From Bordetella parapertussis (lineage in GTDB: Bacteria > Pseudomonadota > Gammaproteobacteria > Burkholderiales > SG8-41), in NCBI GenBank assembly GCA_945861275.1, contig CAMATZ010000003.1:124001-188000 (forward strand): a stretch of DNA of 64,000 nt, in the 5' to 3' direction. Below the pieces are notes generated by a model. It was given only the letters and a program-made list of their open reading frames with translations. It was not told the DNA's origin and made no database searches. A program made the translations under genes and the position numbers. Below, in pieces: positions 24,628 through 35,248 of this stretch (the stretch's first letter is position 1; every line of letters begins with the position of its first letter).

Positions 24628-25680
24628 ATGGCAACTTCGTACAGCCTGGGTGAACTGGTGCACGCACTCGGTGGCGAGGTTGCAGGCGATGCCCGCACAG
24701 CGATAGAAAAAGTGGGCACCCTGGAGGGCGCCGGCCCCAACGCGATTACATTTTTGACGCACGAGCGTTTTGTGCGCGATTTGCAACAAACGCGCGCAGG
24801 CGCGGTGATACTGGCCGCTGCCCACCGTGATGCAACCGTGCTGCCGCGCATCGTGTGTGCCAACCCCTATGCCTATTTTGCCCGGGTGTCGGCGCTGCTG
24901 CATCCGCCAGCCGCGGTAGCGCAAGGGGTGCATGCCAGCGCGTCGGTGGACGCGTCGGCCGTGCTGGGGCAGGCCATCAGTGTAGGGCCGAATGCGGTGA
25001 TAGGCGCGCGTGCCAGCATCGCCGACCATGCCATCATCGGCGCCAACTGCACTATCGGTGACGATGTGCGCATCGGTGCGCACACGCGCCTGTGGCCGGG
25101 TGTGGCGGTTTATGCGGACTGTCTTATCGGTGCGAGCTGTGTGCTGCATGCGGGGGTGGTGATCGGCGCCGATGGTTTCGGCAACGCGTGGGAAGCCGAT
25201 GGCGACGGTGGCCACTGGATCAAGGTGCCACAGGTGGGGCGCGTTATCATAGGAAACGATGTTGAAATTGGCGCCAACACCACTATCGACCGCGGCGCCA
25301 TCGATGACACGGTTATCGAAGACGGTGTGCGGCTTGACAATCTGATCATGATCGCGCACAACGTGCATGTGGGCGCGCACACCGCGATTGCGGCTTGCAC
25401 CGGCATCGCGGGCAGCACGCGCATCGGGCGCTATTGCCGCATAGGCGGCGCCGTGGGCATTGCCGGGCATTTGACGCTTGCCGATCATGTCGAGATCTCC
25501 GGCAAGACGCTGATCACAAAATCGATTACCCGGCCCGGTGTCTATAGCGGCGGCTATCCGTTCGAGGAAAGCCGGCAGTGGCGCCGCAACGCGATTCAAA
25601 TTCGCCATCTCGACGCAATGGCCAGGCAGGTTAAACTGCTTGAAAAGCGCCTGGCGCAGTTGGAAGGGAAAGACGCATGA
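24628..25680 (+). CDS. lpxD: UDP-3-O-(3-hydroxyacyl)glucosamine N-acyltransferase
   Basis: Third step of lipid A synthesis. N-terminal uridine-binding domain (residues 1-100), then a left-handed beta-helix of hexapeptide repeats ([13 protein letters not shown] ...), the catalytic His in MIAHNVHVG, and a C-terminal helix ([17 protein letters not shown]). 350 residues. Its stop overlaps the fabZ ATG (ATGA). The 88 bp before it hold nothing I recognise. Confidence 0.96.
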   Translation: MATSYSLGELVHALGGEVAGDARTAIEKVGTLEGAGPNAITFLTHERFVRDLQQTRAGAVILAAAHRDATVLPRIVCANPYAYFARVSALLHPPAAVAQGVHASASVDASAVLGQAISVGPNAVIGARASIADHAIIGANCTIGDDVRIGAHTRLWPGVAVYADCLIGASCVLHAGVVIGADGFGNAWEADGDGGHWIKVPQVGRVIIGNDVEIGANTTIDRGAIDDTVIEDGVRLDNLIMIAHNVHVGAHTAIAACTGIAGSTRIGRYCRIGGAVGIAGHLTLADHVEISGKTLITKSITRPGVYSGGYPFEESRQWRRNAIQIRHLDAMARQVKLLEKRLAQLEGKDA

Positions 25681-26126
25681 TCCAGATGAACATACACCAG
25701 GTGCTGGAGTACCTGCCGCACCGTTATCCTTTTTTGCTGGTGGATCGCGTGCTGTCGTGCGAGCCGGGCAAGGAAATTTGCGCACTGAAAAACGTTACCG
25801 CCAACGAACCGTTTTTTAACGGCCATTTTCCACGCTACCCGGTGATGCCAGGCGTGCTGATTATCGAGGCGCTGGCACAGGCGGCCGCGATATTGTCGTT
25901 CCTCACCATGAATGAGAAGCCCGACGACAATTCACTCTATTATTTCGTCGGCATCGACAACGCGCGTTTCAAAAAGCCGGTGTTGCCGGGCGACGCACTG
26001 CATTTGCACGTGGTGCTGGATAAACACATGCGCGGCGTGTGGCGCTATAACGCGCAGGCGAAGGTCGAGGGTGAACTGGTGGCCGCTGCGCAACTGTTGT
26101 GCGCCAAGCGCACCGTCAAGAAATAG
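25677..26126 (+). CDS. fabZ: 3-hydroxyacyl-ACP dehydratase FabZ
   Basis: Hot-dog-fold dehydratase of type II fatty acid synthesis. Active-site His in [21 protein letters not shown] (the Glu of IIEAL is the partner) and the [13 protein letters not shown]-terminus. 149 residues. The ATG at 25677 overlaps the lpxD stop; ATG 25686 ([16 protein letters not shown]) is a plausible alternative start. It competes with LpxA for 3-hydroxyacyl-ACP. Confidence 0.96.
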   Translation: MIQMNIHQVLEYLPHRYPFLLVDRVLSCEPGKEICALKNVTANEPFFNGHFPRYPVMPGVLIIEALAQAAAILSFLTMNEKPDDNSLYYFVGIDNARFKKPVLPGDALHLHVVLDKHMRGVWRYNAQAKVEGELVAAAQLLCAKRTVKK

Positions 26127-26143
26127 TTTTAAAAAATTATTAC

Positions 26144-26923
26144 ATGACTTCGCGCATCCACGGCACAGCCATCGTTGACTCCGCTGCGCGTATCGCGGCA
26201 GATGTTGAGATCGGACCGTATTCGATTATCGGGCCGCATGTCGAGATCGGTGCAGGCTGCGTCATTGGCCCGCACACTGTGCTCAAGGGCCACACGCGCA
26301 TCGGTGCTAACAATCGCATTTTTCAATTTGTGTCGCTGGGCGAAATACCGCAGGATAAAAAGTACCAGGGCGAACCCACGCGCCTGGAGATCGGCGACAA
26401 CAATACCATCCGGGAATTCTGCACCTTGAATTGCGGCACGGCGCAGGACGCCGGTGTCACCCGGCTGGGCAACAATAACTGGATCATGGCCTACGTGCAT
26501 CTGGCGCACGATTGCCAGGTCGGCAACCATACTGTCTTCGCCAACAATGCGCAATTGGCGGGGCATGTGCAGGTGGGCGACTACGCGATTTTGGGTGGCT
26601 ATACCGGCGTGCATCAATTCTGCCGCGTAGGTGCGCATGTCATCACCGGCATCGGCTCGCACGTGCTGAAAGACGTGCCGCCGTTTGTCACCGCTTCCGG
26701 CAGCCCCGCAAAACCCTATGGCATCAATTCTGAGGGCCTCAGCCGCCGCGGTTTTAGCGCCGAAGCTGTCTCCGGCATCAAGCGCGCCTACAAAACGATT
26801 TTCCGCTCGGGCGCTACGCTCGAGCAAGCGCTTGCCGAGTTGGCGCAACAGGTGAATGACTGTCCGGAAATCAAGCCGCTGATCGATTTTCTGGCTGTGG
26901 CGGGCCGCGGCATCATCCGCTAA
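26144..26923 (+). CDS. lpxA: UDP-N-acetylglucosamine 3-O-acyltransferase
   Basis: First step of lipid A synthesis. Left-handed beta-helix from residue 1 (IHGTAIVDSAARIAADVEIGP), catalytic His in VHLAHDCQVGNHTVFAN, GGYTGVHQFCRVG, and a C-terminal helical domain. 259 residues from ATG 26144; the upstream open frame overlaps fabZ and is unconserved. No strong ribosome site: the upstream 17 nt are A/T-rich. Confidence 0.97.
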   Translation: MTSRIHGTAIVDSAARIAADVEIGPYSIIGPHVEIGAGCVIGPHTVLKGHTRIGANNRIFQFVSLGEIPQDKKYQGEPTRLEIGDNNTIREFCTLNCGTAQDAGVTRLGNNNWIMAYVHLAHDCQVGNHTVFANNAQLAGHVQVGDYAILGGYTGVHQFCRVGAHVITGIGSHVLKDVPPFVTASGSPAKPYGINSEGLSRRGFSAEAVSGIKRAYKTIFRSGATLEQALAELAQQVNDCPEIKPLIDFLAVAGRGIIR

Positions 26924-26929
26924 ACGGCC

Positions 26930-28078
26930 ATGCACGCCGCACCGGTGGTGGGAATGGTGGCCGGCGAGGCTTCCGGCGATTTGCTCGGCGCGCACCTGGT
27001 GGAAGCACTCAGGGCACGCCGGCCCGACCTGCAGTTCGTTGGCATTGCCGGCCCGCGCATGATCGCTGCGGGCGTGCAGGCGCTGCATCCAATGGAAAAG
27101 CTGGCGGTGCGTGGTTATGTCGAAGTGCTGCGTCATTATCCCGAAATCGCGGCGATACGCCGCCAGGTGAAACGGCACTTTCTGCAACATCCGCCCGCGC
27201 TGTTTATTGGTATTGACGCACCGGATTTTAACCTGGGCCTCGCGTTCGACCTCAAGCAGGCCGGAATTACCACCATCCAGTATGTCAGTCCATCAATCTG
27301 GGCGTGGCGCGGCAAGCGCATCCACTTCATCAAACGCGCGGTGGATCGCGTGCTGACACTGTTCCCGTTCGAGAAAAATATTTACGACAAAGAATCCATT
27401 CCAGTGAGTTACGTCGGCCACCCCCTGGCTGACATGCTGGCGGATTATCCCGCGCAGGCCGAAGTGCGCGCGGCGCTGGGCATTACCGGGGATGCCCCGG
27501 TATTTGCGCTGCTGCCCGGCAGCCGCGTGAGCGAGTTGCAGGCGATGGCCGCGTTGTTCGTGGCCACCGCCAAATTGATTCGTGACGCCGTGCCCGGCGC
27601 CCGCTTCATCACGCCGCTGGTGAATCGCGAAACGCGCGCGATTTTTGCGGCGGCTCTGGCGCGTGAGCCGGGCATTACGGTCATGCTGCTCGATGGAAAG
27701 TCGCACGACGCTATCGCTGCCGCAGATGTCGTGCTGGTGGCTTCCGGCACGGCCACGCTGGAAACGGCACTGCTCAAACGGCCGATGGTGATTACGTACC
27801 GCATGCCGCGCCTGAGCGCATGGCTGATGAAACGGCGTGGTTATCTGCCGTATGTGGGCCTGCCTAATATACTTGCCGGCGAATTTGTGGTGCCGGAGCT
27901 TTTGCAGGACGCCGCCACGCCGCAAGGCCTGTCGCGCGCGTTGCTCGACCTGTTTCATGATGCGCCGCGCCGGCAGCGTATCAGTGAACGCTTCGCGCAC
28001 CTGCTGCTCGATCTCAGGCAAGACACCGCGCAAAAAGCCGCCGCTGCGATCATGCCTTACCTGGAAAAAACGCCATGA
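26930..28078 (+). CDS. lpxB: Lipid A disaccharide synthase
   Basis: GT19 glycosyltransferase joining UDP-diacyl-GlcN and lipid [16 protein letters not shown] at the N-terminus, [35 protein letters not shown] and the late [10 protein letters not shown]. 382 residues. It starts 6 nt after lpxA and its stop overlaps rnhB (ATGA). Confidence 0.97.
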   Translation: MHAAPVVGMVAGEASGDLLGAHLVEALRARRPDLQFVGIAGPRMIAAGVQALHPMEKLAVRGYVEVLRHYPEIAAIRRQVKRHFLQHPPALFIGIDAPDFNLGLAFDLKQAGITTIQYVSPSIWAWRGKRIHFIKRAVDRVLTLFPFEKNIYDKESIPVSYVGHPLADMLADYPAQAEVRAALGITGDAPVFALLPGSRVSELQAMAALFVATAKLIRDAVPGARFITPLVNRETRAIFAAALAREPGITVMLLDGKSHDAIAAADVVLVASGTATLETALLKRPMVITYRMPRLSAWLMKRRGYLPYVGLPNILAGEFVVPELLQDAATPQGLSRALLDLFHDAPRRQRISERFAHLLLDLRQDTAQKAAAAIMPYLEKTP

Positions 28079-28641
28079 CGCGCCTGTTGATTGCCGGTGT
28101 GGACGAAGCCGGACGCGGGCCGCTCGCTGGCCCGGTCTATGCCGCAGCGGTGATACTGGATTACGCCAAACCCATAGCAGGCCTGGGGGATTCCAAAAAA
28201 CTCAGCGCGGGGCGGCGCGCATCGCTGTTTGAGGTGATTCAGCGCGACGCGCTGTGGTGGGCCATCGCCAGCGCCAGCGTGGAAGAAATCGACGCCATCA
28301 ACATATTGCAGGCGAGCCTGCTCGCAATGAAACGCGCGGTGGAAGGTCTGGCCACGCAGCCGGATAAAATTATTGTCGATGGTCTACATTGCCCCGACGT
28401 TGTGATGCCTGCGCGTGCCATCGTCAAAGGCGACGCCAAGGAACCTGCGATATCCGCCGCTTCGATACTCGCCAAAGTCGCCCGCGACCATGAAATGCGC
28501 AAGCTGCACGCAGCATATCCGCACTACGGTTTTGATGCGCACAAGGGCTACGGCACACTGCGCCATATGGCCGCTCTGGCGGCGCACGGCGCTTCGCCCG
28601 TGCATCGCCGCAGCTACGCGCCGGTTAAGAAATACCTGTAA
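28075..28641 (+). CDS. rnhB: Ribonuclease HII
   Basis: Cleaves RNA in RNA/DNA hybrids and single ribonucleotides in DNA. The acidic catalytic residues are in [14 protein letters not shown] (D, E) and in [10 protein letters not shown] (D); [15 protein letters not shown] is conserved. 188 residues. Last gene of the envelope operon; in relatives a TrmH-type methyltransferase follows directly, here the senB/senA pair intervenes. Confidence 0.96.
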   Translation: MTRLLIAGVDEAGRGPLAGPVYAAAVILDYAKPIAGLGDSKKLSAGRRASLFEVIQRDALWWAIASASVEEIDAINILQASLLAMKRAVEGLATQPDKIIVDGLHCPDVVMPARAIVKGDAKEPAISAASILAKVARDHEMRKLHAAYPHYGFDAHKGYGTLRHMAALAAHGASPVHRRSYAPVKKYL

Positions 28642-28655
28642 ATCTGAAAACAGCA

Positions 28656-28698
28656 GACAAGATTAACAGGATGGAGGTTTTATCCTGTAAATCCTGTC
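28656..28698. repeat. Inverted-repeat element between convergent rnhB and senB
   Basis: GACAAGATTAACAGGAT (28656-28672) and ATCCTGTAAATCCTGTC (28682-28698) are inverted repeats with two mismatches around a 9-nt loop. Similar (A)ACAGGAT-rich elements are widespread between genes in proteobacteria. In this convergent spot it could act as a two-way terminator, although it has no T-run. Confidence 0.5.
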
Positions 28699-28730
28699 GA
28701 GGTGTTCTTGGGGTTGGCTCTGTCCATTGC

Positions 28731-29678
28731 CTACGAGATTTCCGCCAACACCCGCTGCAACGCATTGCGTTCGCTGGCGTGGGTCACCAGCGGCTTGCGT
28801 GCACGGCATTGCGCGGTGAGTTTGCGGTAGAAAGTGTTATCCGTTTCCGCGCGCAACAATAGCCGCGCCAGCGCGCGCTCATCTTCAAGCGGGTAGTAGC
28901 CTGCGTAATCCTTGCCCAACATGCCGACATTGCCCGCGATACGCGAGGCGATAACCGGCACACGGTTCGCCAGCGCTTCACTCACCACATTGGCGCCGCC
29001 TTCCATGCGCGAGCTGATCACCATCAGACGGCTGCGAGCAAGCAAACGCAGCGCTCTGCCGTGCGTGACTTCGCCCAGCCAGCGATAACGCTTTTCGCTG
29101 GCCATCCAAATTCTCGCCTGTTGCGCCATTTCGGATGACATCGCACTCCCGATGTGGGTGACGCGGATGCGGGACGCATCAGGCAGGTAGGCCAGCGCCG
29201 CTACGGCACGAAAGGGGTCTTTTTCGTCGCGCAGATGGCCGCTGACCACGACTTCGAAGCATGATTTCAGTGGCGGCAGGCGTTGCACGTGCGGCGCCGA
29301 TTGATACACCACGCGTGTTTTTCGGCGCAGCGCCGGCGCGAGTTCAGCCAGCCCCATCTCCTGCAGCACTATCATGCGCGTGGCCAGTTGCAGGGAAGCC
29401 TGCGCTTTGGTGTCGCTGCGTATATCGCGATATAAATCGGTGCCGGTCAGCGCAAGTATCAGGGGGTGCCCGGGATAACACATCGCATAGTTGCGCATCG
29501 ACGCATGACTGCGGCGCGCGTGCAGCGCCAGCATCAAATCGGTTGCAGCGCCATCCCAATCCACCTGGATGCTGACACGATGACCCAGTTCACGCAGCAT
29601 GCCCGCCCAGCGCGTGGCAGTGCCGCGGTTGCCGTGCCGCGAGCCGGGCGCCGCGGGTGTGATCAGTGCGATTTTCAC
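28731..29678 (-). CDS. senB: Selenosugar synthase SenB (TIGR04348-type glycosyltransferase)
   Basis: Predicted to join selenophosphate to UDP-N-acetylglucosamine, forming the selenosugar used for selenoneine. GT-B fold: N-terminal KIALITPAAPGSRHGNRGTATRWA and C-terminal EGGANVVSE, the Glu-x7-Glu nucleotide-sugar motif, followed by RVPVIAS. 315 residues, GTG start at 29678. The pathway (SenC, SenB, SenA) was described in Variovorax paradoxus; SenB belongs to this glycosyltransferase family. The call is strengthened by the divergent senA 38 bp away. Selenophosphate synthase (SenC/SelD) is not in the window. Alternative: an uncharacterised GT4 enzyme. Confidence 0.8.
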   Translation of the reverse strand: MKIALITPAAPGSRHGNRGTATRWAGMLRELGHRVSIQVDWDGAATDLMLALHARRSHASMRNYAMCYPGHPLILALTGTDLYRDIRSDTKAQASLQLATRMIVLQEMGLAELAPALRRKTRVVYQSAPHVQRLPPLKSCFEVVVSGHLRDEKDPFRAVAALAYLPDASRIRVTHIGSAMSSEMAQQARIWMASEKRYRWLGEVTHGRALRLLARSRLMVISSRMEGGANVVSEALANRVPVIASRIAGNVGMLGKDYAGYYPLEDERALARLLLRAETDNTFYRKLTAQCRARKPLVTHASERNALQRVLAEIS

Positions 29679-29716
29679 AGAGTCATTTCAAGGATACACT
29701 CGCGCCACTATAGCAA

Positions 29717-31036
29717 ATGAACCCACTGCACGGCATGCCAACGGAACAACACCAACCCGGCGCCTCAACGCTGTGCGAAATGCTGCATGCGGCGCGTGAG
29801 CGCACCCTGGCTTATGCCACGCGATTGCAAGCGAATCAATGGCTCGGGCCTTACTTAAAAATAGTCAACCCGCCATTGTGGGAACTGGGGCACCTGGCCT
29901 GGTTTCAGGAGCATTGGTGTTTGCGCTACCGGCCCGACGGATCGCTCGCCGAATCGATGCGGCAGGACACGGATGCGTTGTATAACTCGGCCCTGGTGCC
30001 GCACGCGAAGCGCTGGAATCTGCCACTGCCAACGAGTGATCAAACGTTGAAATATTTGCGCGCCGTGTTCGATGCCGTACGCGAACGCATCCAGCGCGAA
30101 GGTGCAACCGACCACCTGCGCTACTTCGCGCAGCTCGCGGTGTTCCATGAAGAAATGCACAATGAAGCATTTGATTACACCCGCCAGACGCTAGGTGATG
30201 CAGTTAAAATAATTCAACAAAAACAAATAGTTACGCAACATTCTCCATTCGGTGATGCGAGCATTACCGGCGGGCGCTTCATGCTCGGGGCCAGCGCAAA
30301 TGCGGGCTTTGTTTTTGACAATGAAAAGTGGGCGTACGCAGTGGAAGTGCCGCCTTACCGCATCGCACGCGTGGCCGTCACCAACGCTGAGTTCGCGGCG
30401 TTTGCAGATGATGCGGGTTATACGCGGCGTGAATTATGGCGTGACGAAGGGTGGCGCTGGCGTGTAGCGGAAGGCGCGAGCGCGCCCCTGTACTGGCGCA
30501 AGCAGGGTAGTGAATGGTGGGTGCGGCGTTATGATGCGCTGATGCGTGTGGAAGCGAACGCCGCAGTCATTCACGTCAACTGGCATGAGGCAGAGGCCTA
30601 CTGCAACTGGGCACGGCGGCGTCTGCCCAGCGAAGCCGAGTGGGAATTTGCCGCGGCGACGATACCAGGCGATGACACACGCAAACGCCGCTACCCGTGG
30701 GGCGACACGCCGCCCACGGCGGCACACGCGAATCTGTTTGGCGTTGCCTCCGGCACCCTGGATGTGACGGCTTTTCCCGATGGCGACAGCGCCTGGGGCG
30801 TGCGCCAGATGTTTGGAAACGCGTGGGAGTGGACGGCGGACTGGTTCAACCCTTATCCCGGCTTCGTGCGCGACCCGTATCAGGAATACTCCGAGCCGTG
30901 GTTCGGTAATCACAAAGTGCTGCGCGGCGGTTGCTATGCCACGCGCGCGAGTCTGTTGCGTAACACCTGGCGCAATTTCTACACCCCCGACCGGCGCGAT
31001 GTGCTGGCGGGTTTTAGAACCTGCGCGCTTGACTGA
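29717..31036 (+). CDS. senA: Selenoneine synthase SenA (EgtB-like)
   Basis: Non-haem iron enzyme predicted to form the C-Se bond between hercynine and the selenosugar. N-terminal DinB-like domain with the three iron-binding histidines His59 (ELGHLAW), His144 and His148 (VFHEEMH); C-terminal formylglycine-generating-enzyme-like domain (PSEAEWEFAA, GNAWEWTADWF, LRGGCYATR). 439 residues, within the EgtB/SenA range. The pairing with senB argues for SenA rather than the ergothioneine enzyme EgtB; no egtD is seen here, so hercynine must come from elsewhere. A 15-bp AT-rich motif (30219-30233) sits in the linker between the domains. ATG 29735 is an alternative start. Confidence 0.82.
   Translation: MNPLHGMPTEQHQPGASTLCEMLHAARERTLAYATRLQANQWLGPYLKIVNPPLWELGHLAWFQEHWCLRYRPDGSLAESMRQDTDALYNSALVPHAKRWNLPLPTSDQTLKYLRAVFDAVRERIQREGATDHLRYFAQLAVFHEEMHNEAFDYTRQTLGDAVKIIQQKQIVTQHSPFGDASITGGRFMLGASANAGFVFDNEKWAYAVEVPPYRIARVAVTNAEFAAFADDAGYTRRELWRDEGWRWRVAEGASAPLYWRKQGSEWWVRRYDALMRVEANAAVIHVNWHEAEAYCNWARRRLPSEAEWEFAAATIPGDDTRKRRYPWGDTPPTAAHANLFGVASGTLDVTAFPDGDSAWGVRQMFGNAWEWTADWFNPYPGFVRDPYQEYSEPWFGNHKVLRGGCYATRASLLRNTWRNFYTPDRRDVLAGFRTCALD
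30219..30233 (-). repeat. AT-rich TARCTAWTTGTTTTT motif, inverted copy inside senA
   Basis: Reading leftward this is TAACTATTTGTTTTT followed by more A/T, identical over 15 bases to 14041-14055. In senA it encodes part of an atypical Ile/Gln/Lys stretch (KIIQQKQIVTQ) between the two domains. Confidence 0.5.
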
Positions 31037-31051
31037 GTACCTGAGAGCCTT

Positions 31052-31822
31052 TTGAAACAAATTACCTCGGCGGACAATCCGCAATTCAAAGCGCTGTTAA
31101 AGCTGGTGCATTCATCGCGCGAGCGCAGGCTCGCGGGCTATTCGCTGTTGGACGGTGTGCATTTGCTGCAGGCGTATCGCTTGCGCCTCGGTGAGCCCGA
31201 GCAAATTATCGTGAGCCACGCCGGCGCGGACGATCCTGAAATTCGCACGCTGTTGCAAAACGCAGTGCACGTCTTGTTGTTGAGCGATCACCTGTTCAAG
31301 CAACTGTCGTCGGTGGCTACACCCACCGGCATCATCGCGGTCATCAAAACGCCCCGGCGCGTAGAGTTGCCGGGCGCACTGGACACCTGCGTGATGCTCG
31401 AAGACGTGCAAGACCCCGGTAATCTTGGCTCGATACTGCGCTCGTGCGCGGCTGCCAGCGTCAGCCAAATATTCCTTTCGAACCATTGCGTAAATGCATG
31501 GTCTCCACGTGTGCTGCGGGCCGGCATGGGTGCGCATTTCAGCCTTGAGATTCACGAGCGTATCGATTTGCTGGCATTTGCGCGCGCGTTTCCGGGCCGC
31601 GTACTGGTGGCGCAACAGACTGCAACGAAAACTGTTTTCAATATCGATCTACGCGGGAGAATCGCGCTGGTGTTCGGCAACGAAGGCGCGGGTGTGACGG
31701 ATGCGCTGATGCAATGCGCGCATGAATCCCTGGCTATTCCGATGAGCGCTGCGACGGAGTCGCTGAACGTCGCGGCAGCGGCTGCGGTGTGTTTGTTCGA
31801 GCGCGTGCGCCAGCTTCAGTAA
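31052..31822 (+). CDS. TrmH/SpoU-family RNA 2'-O-methyltransferase
   Basis: SAM-dependent ribose methyltransferase with a trefoil knot. N-terminal substrate-binding domain (residues 1-95), then motif 1 [15 protein letters not shown], motif 2 VFGNEGAGV and motif 3 [18 protein letters not shown]. 256 residues; TTG start at 31052. The target base, rRNA or tRNA, cannot be read from the sequence. In relatives it follows rnhB. The last 7 bp overlap the convergent ppsR. Confidence 0.9.
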   Translation: MKQITSADNPQFKALLKLVHSSRERRLAGYSLLDGVHLLQAYRLRLGEPEQIIVSHAGADDPEIRTLLQNAVHVLLLSDHLFKQLSSVATPTGIIAVIKTPRRVELPGALDTCVMLEDVQDPGNLGSILRSCAAASVSQIFLSNHCVNAWSPRVLRAGMGAHFSLEIHERIDLLAFARAFPGRVLVAQQTATKTVFNIDLRGRIALVFGNEGAGVTDALMQCAHESLAIPMSAATESLNVAAAAAVCLFERVRQLQ

Positions 31823-32643
31823 ATACGCCGCTCCAGTTTCGCCTGCTGCATGATGGTGGTGGCGAGTTCTTCAACGGATTTGCTGGTGGCGTCCAGAAAC
31901 GGAATGTTCTCGCGGCGCATCAGCGACTCGGCTTCGCGGATTTCATACTCGCAATTTTTCAATTCAGCGTAGCTGCTGTTGGGCCGTCGTTCACTGCGTA
32001 TGCGCTGCAGGCGCGCGGGCGTGATGGTCAGGCCGTAGAGTTTGTCACGCAACGGGCGCAGCGTGGCGGGCAGCAGGTGGCTGGAAAAATCTTCAGGTAT
32101 CAGCGGGTAGTTCGCCGCGCGCACGCCAAACTGCATCGACAGATACAGACACGTAGGCGTTTTCCCGCAGCGCGACACGCCGACCAGAATGATGTCGGCT
32201 TCGGCCAGATCGCGCGTGGAGACGCCGTCGTCGTGCGACATCGCGTAGTTCACCGATTCCATACGTTTATAGTAATTGACGATATCGTTGACGTTGTGCG
32301 TGCGGCCGATCGCGTGGGATGCGCGTGCGCCGAGTTCGTTTTCGAGCGGCGCGATAAAAATCTGAAAACAATCGAGAAATAACGCATTGGCTTTGCCCAC
32401 TTCGGCGGCGATTTCAGTGGTTGCCAGCGTGCTGATAATGATGGGGCGCGCGCCGTCGGCAGCCGCGGCAGCGTTGATTTTTTGCACCGCATCTTGCGCT
32501 TTATCAAGGTTGTCGATAAAGGGCAGCGTAGTCTCGTGCAAACTCAATCCGTCGAACTGCGTGAGCAGGCTGTGACCGAGCATCTCGGCCGTGATGGCGG
32601 TGCGGTCGGATACAAAGAAGGCGCTGCGGCGATGGGCTGTCAT
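31816..32643 (-). CDS. ppsR: PEP synthase regulatory protein (bifunctional kinase/pyrophosphorylase)
   Basis: DUF299 family protein that inactivates PEP synthase by ADP-dependent phosphorylation of a Thr next to the catalytic His, and reverses it by phosphorolysis. P-loop-like [31 protein letters not shown] at the N-terminus and [18 protein letters not shown]. 275 residues from ATG 32643; the longer frame to 32736 runs over the ppsA promoter region. Divergent from its target gene ppsA, the standard pairing. Confidence 0.95.
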   Translation of the reverse strand: MTAHRRSAFFVSDRTAITAEMLGHSLLTQFDGLSLHETTLPFIDNLDKAQDAVQKINAAAAADGARPIIISTLATTEIAAEVGKANALFLDCFQIFIAPLENELGARASHAIGRTHNVNDIVNYYKRMESVNYAMSHDDGVSTRDLAEADIILVGVSRCGKTPTCLYLSMQFGVRAANYPLIPEDFSSHLLPATLRPLRDKLYGLTITPARLQRIRSERRPNSSYAELKNCEYEIREAESLMRRENIPFLDATSKSVEELATTIMQQAKLERRIY

Positions 32644-32753
32644 GAGGTAGCGGAATATTGGGTACGAGAAGGTGTGTATGTTGCGGCGCGACAATTTTCT
32701 GTAATATACCGCCTTTCGCCGCACCCCACCATGCACTTTACCGGAACATGCTT

Positions 32754-35141
32754 ATGACCACGCCAGCCTACGTGCTCGACCTATCCACTTTACGCATCAG
32801 TGATGTCGGCAGTGTCGGCGGAAAAAATGCATCTCTCGGGGAGATGATCGGCAATCTTGCCAAAGCGGGTGTGCGCGTACCGGGCGGGTTTGCCACAACC
32901 TCCGCGGCTTACCGGGATTTTCTCGTCAGGGGCGATTTGGATAAGCGTATCGAACAACGGCTGGCAACGTTGAATGTCGATGACGTGAATGCATTGGCGG
33001 CAGCGGGCAAAGACATTCGCGGCTGGATCGTGGCGCAGCCGTTTTCAGACACGCTGGTGGCGGCAGTGGGCGATGCCTACAACAAACTCGCGCTGGCAGC
33101 GGGGCCCGACGTCACATTCGCGGTGCGCTCTTCGGCCACGGCGGAGGATTTGCCGGATGCGTCATTCGCCGGCCAGCAGGAAACGTTTCTTAACGTACAC
33201 GGCCTGGATAATCTGCTTGAGGCCATCAAGCAGGTGTTTGCCTCGCTGTATAACGACCGCGCGATTTCGTATCGTGTGCATAAAGGTTTTATGCACGCCG
33301 AAGTGGCATTGTCCGCAGCGGTGCAACGCATGGTGCGCAGCGATGTGGGCGCGAGCGGCGTAATGTTCACCATCGATACTGAATCCGGGTTTGACCAGGT
33401 GGTGTTCATTACTTCGGCTTATGGGCTGGGTGAAACCGTCGTTCAAGGGCAAGTGAATCCTGATGAATTTTACGTTTATAAACAATCACTTACGCATAAC
33501 CGCCCAGCGATACTACGGCGCGGACTGGGTTCCAAGGCGGTGCGTATGGTGTATGACACGTCGCGGGCAGTGGGGCGTTCGGTAAAGACCGAGCCAGTGC
33601 CGGAAGCGGATCGCCGCAAGTTTTCTATAAGCGATGCCGAAGTCGAAACGCTGGCGCGTTACGCGATGATTATTGAAAAACATTATCAGCGTCCGATGGA
33701 TATCGAGTGGGGCCGCGACGGCATCGATGGCCAGCTTTATATTCTGCAAGCGCGTCCCGAAACGGTGAAGGCGAGTGAAAACGTCGATACGCTGCGGCGT
33801 TATCGGTTGCAGCAGCGCTCCGAAGTGCTGGCTACCGGCCGCGCGATTGGCCAGCGTGTCGGTAGCGGCCCGGTGCGGCTGGTAAGCAGCGCTGCGGAAA
33901 TGGACCGCGTGCGCGAGGGCGATGTGCTGGTCACCGACATGACCGATCCCGATTGGGAACCGGTGATGAAGCGCGCTTCGGCGATAGTTACCAATCGCGG
34001 CGGACGCACCTGTCACGCGGCCATCATCGCGCGCGAACTCGGCGTGCCTGCGGTGGTGGGGTGTGGCGATGCAACGCGGGTGCTGAAAGACGGCAAAGAC
34101 GTTACCGTGTCGTGTGCCGAGGGTGACACCGGTTTTGTTTATCGCGGAAAACTGGAGGTGGAAGTGATCGATTTGTCGCTGTCCGCCATGCCCAAGTCGC
34201 CGGTGAAAATCACCATGAATGTCGGCAATCCGGAACTGGCGTTTGAATTCAGCCGCCTGCCGAATGAAGGCGTGGGGCTGGCGCGGCTGGAATTCATTAT
34301 CGCGCGCATGATCGGCGTGCATCCCAAAGCGGTGCTGGCTTATCCCGATCTGCCGGCGGATTTGAAAACCGCCGTCGAGGAACACAGCGCCGGCTATGCC
34401 GACCCGGTGACGTTTTACGTCGAGAAACTTGTCGAAGGTGTGGCAACCCTGGGTGCGGCATTCTGGCCCAAGCCAGTGATCGTACGGCTGTCGGATTTCA
34501 AGTCCAACGAATATTCAAGTCTCACCGGAGGCAGTAAATACGAACCACACGAAGAAAACCCGATGCTGGGATTCCGTGGAGCGTCACGTTATATCTCCGA
34601 CAGCTTCAGAAAATCCTTCGAACTCGAATGCCGTGCGCTGAAAAAAGTGCGCGACGAGATGGGGCTGACCAACGTCGAAATCATGGTGCCGTTCGTGCGT
34701 ACCGTGACCGAAGCGAAGCAGGTGCTGGAATTGCTCGCGGCCAATGGCTTAAAGCGCGGCGGCAACGGTCTGCGCATCATCATGATGTGCGAGATTCCGT
34801 CCAACGCCGTGCTGGCGGATCAGTTCCTCGAACACTTCGACGGCTTTTCCATCGGCTCCAATGACATGACGCAAATGACCCTGGCGCTGGATCGCGACTC
34901 CGGCCTGATAGCGGAGGGCTTTGATGAACGCGACCCGGCGGTGAAACACATGCTGCATCTGGCGATTCAGGCCTGTCGCAAGGCGGGCAAGTACGTGGGC
35001 ATCTGCGGGCAGGGGCCGTCGGATCATCCGGATCTTGCGCAGTGGCTGGTGGAGGAGGGCATCGAAAGTCTTTCGCTCAACCCGGATACCGTGGTGGAGA
35101 CCTGGCTGTATCTCGCGCGTGCAGCAAAAGCTGGCGCGTGA
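32754..35141 (+). CDS. ppsA: Phosphoenolpyruvate synthase (pyruvate, water dikinase)
   Basis: Makes PEP from pyruvate and ATP for gluconeogenesis. N-terminal ATP-grasp domain ([29 protein letters not shown]), swivelling domain with catalytic His421 in [15 protein letters not shown] (the adjacent Thr is the PpsR target), and PEP-binding barrel with [17 protein letters not shown] and the Cys of [13 protein letters not shown]. 795 residues from ATG 32754, with GGAA 8 nt upstream; ATG 32748 is also possible. Pieces of its 3' third recur in decayed form at 36578, 41381 and 43126. Confidence 0.97.
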   Translation: MTTPAYVLDLSTLRISDVGSVGGKNASLGEMIGNLAKAGVRVPGGFATTSAAYRDFLVRGDLDKRIEQRLATLNVDDVNALAAAGKDIRGWIVAQPFSDTLVAAVGDAYNKLALAAGPDVTFAVRSSATAEDLPDASFAGQQETFLNVHGLDNLLEAIKQVFASLYNDRAISYRVHKGFMHAEVALSAAVQRMVRSDVGASGVMFTIDTESGFDQVVFITSAYGLGETVVQGQVNPDEFYVYKQSLTHNRPAILRRGLGSKAVRMVYDTSRAVGRSVKTEPVPEADRRKFSISDAEVETLARYAMIIEKHYQRPMDIEWGRDGIDGQLYILQARPETVKASENVDTLRRYRLQQRSEVLATGRAIGQRVGSGPVRLVSSAAEMDRVREGDVLVTDMTDPDWEPVMKRASAIVTNRGGRTCHAAIIARELGVPAVVGCGDATRVLKDGKDVTVSCAEGDTGFVYRGKLEVEVIDLSLSAMPKSPVKITMNVGNPELAFEFSRLPNEGVGLARLEFIIARMIGVHPKAVLAYPDLPADLKTAVEEHSAGYADPVTFYVEKLVEGVATLGAAFWPKPVIVRLSDFKSNEYSSLTGGSKYEPHEENPMLGFRGASRYISDSFRKSFELECRALKKVRDEMGLTNVEIMVPFVRTVTEAKQVLELLAANGLKRGGNGLRIIMMCEIPSNAVLADQFLEHFDGFSIGSNDMTQMTLALDRDSGLIAEGFDERDPAVKHMLHLAIQACRKAGKYVGICGQGPSDHPDLAQWLVEEGIESLSLNPDTVVETWLYLARAAKAGA

Positions 35142-35152
35142 TGTTCGTAGGG

Positions 35153-35248
35153 CCAGGGCGCAATGCTTCGCTTCAAGTGTTCCCTTGTCTTATTGCGCCG
35201 TGTGTTTGATCGGCAACACGCATCCGACGCAATAGGGATTGCGCCTGG
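35153..35248. repeat. Inverted-repeat element after ppsA
   Basis: CCAGGGCGCAAT (35153-35164) and ATTGCGCCTGG (35238-35248) are inverted repeats with one bulged base; a second ATTGCGCC/CGCAAT pair lies inside (35192-35199, 35228-35233). Elements carrying GGCGCAAT/ATTGCGCC arms are common in betaproteobacterial intergenic DNA. The right arm recurs next to a ppsA remnant at 41490-41500. Confidence 0.5.
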
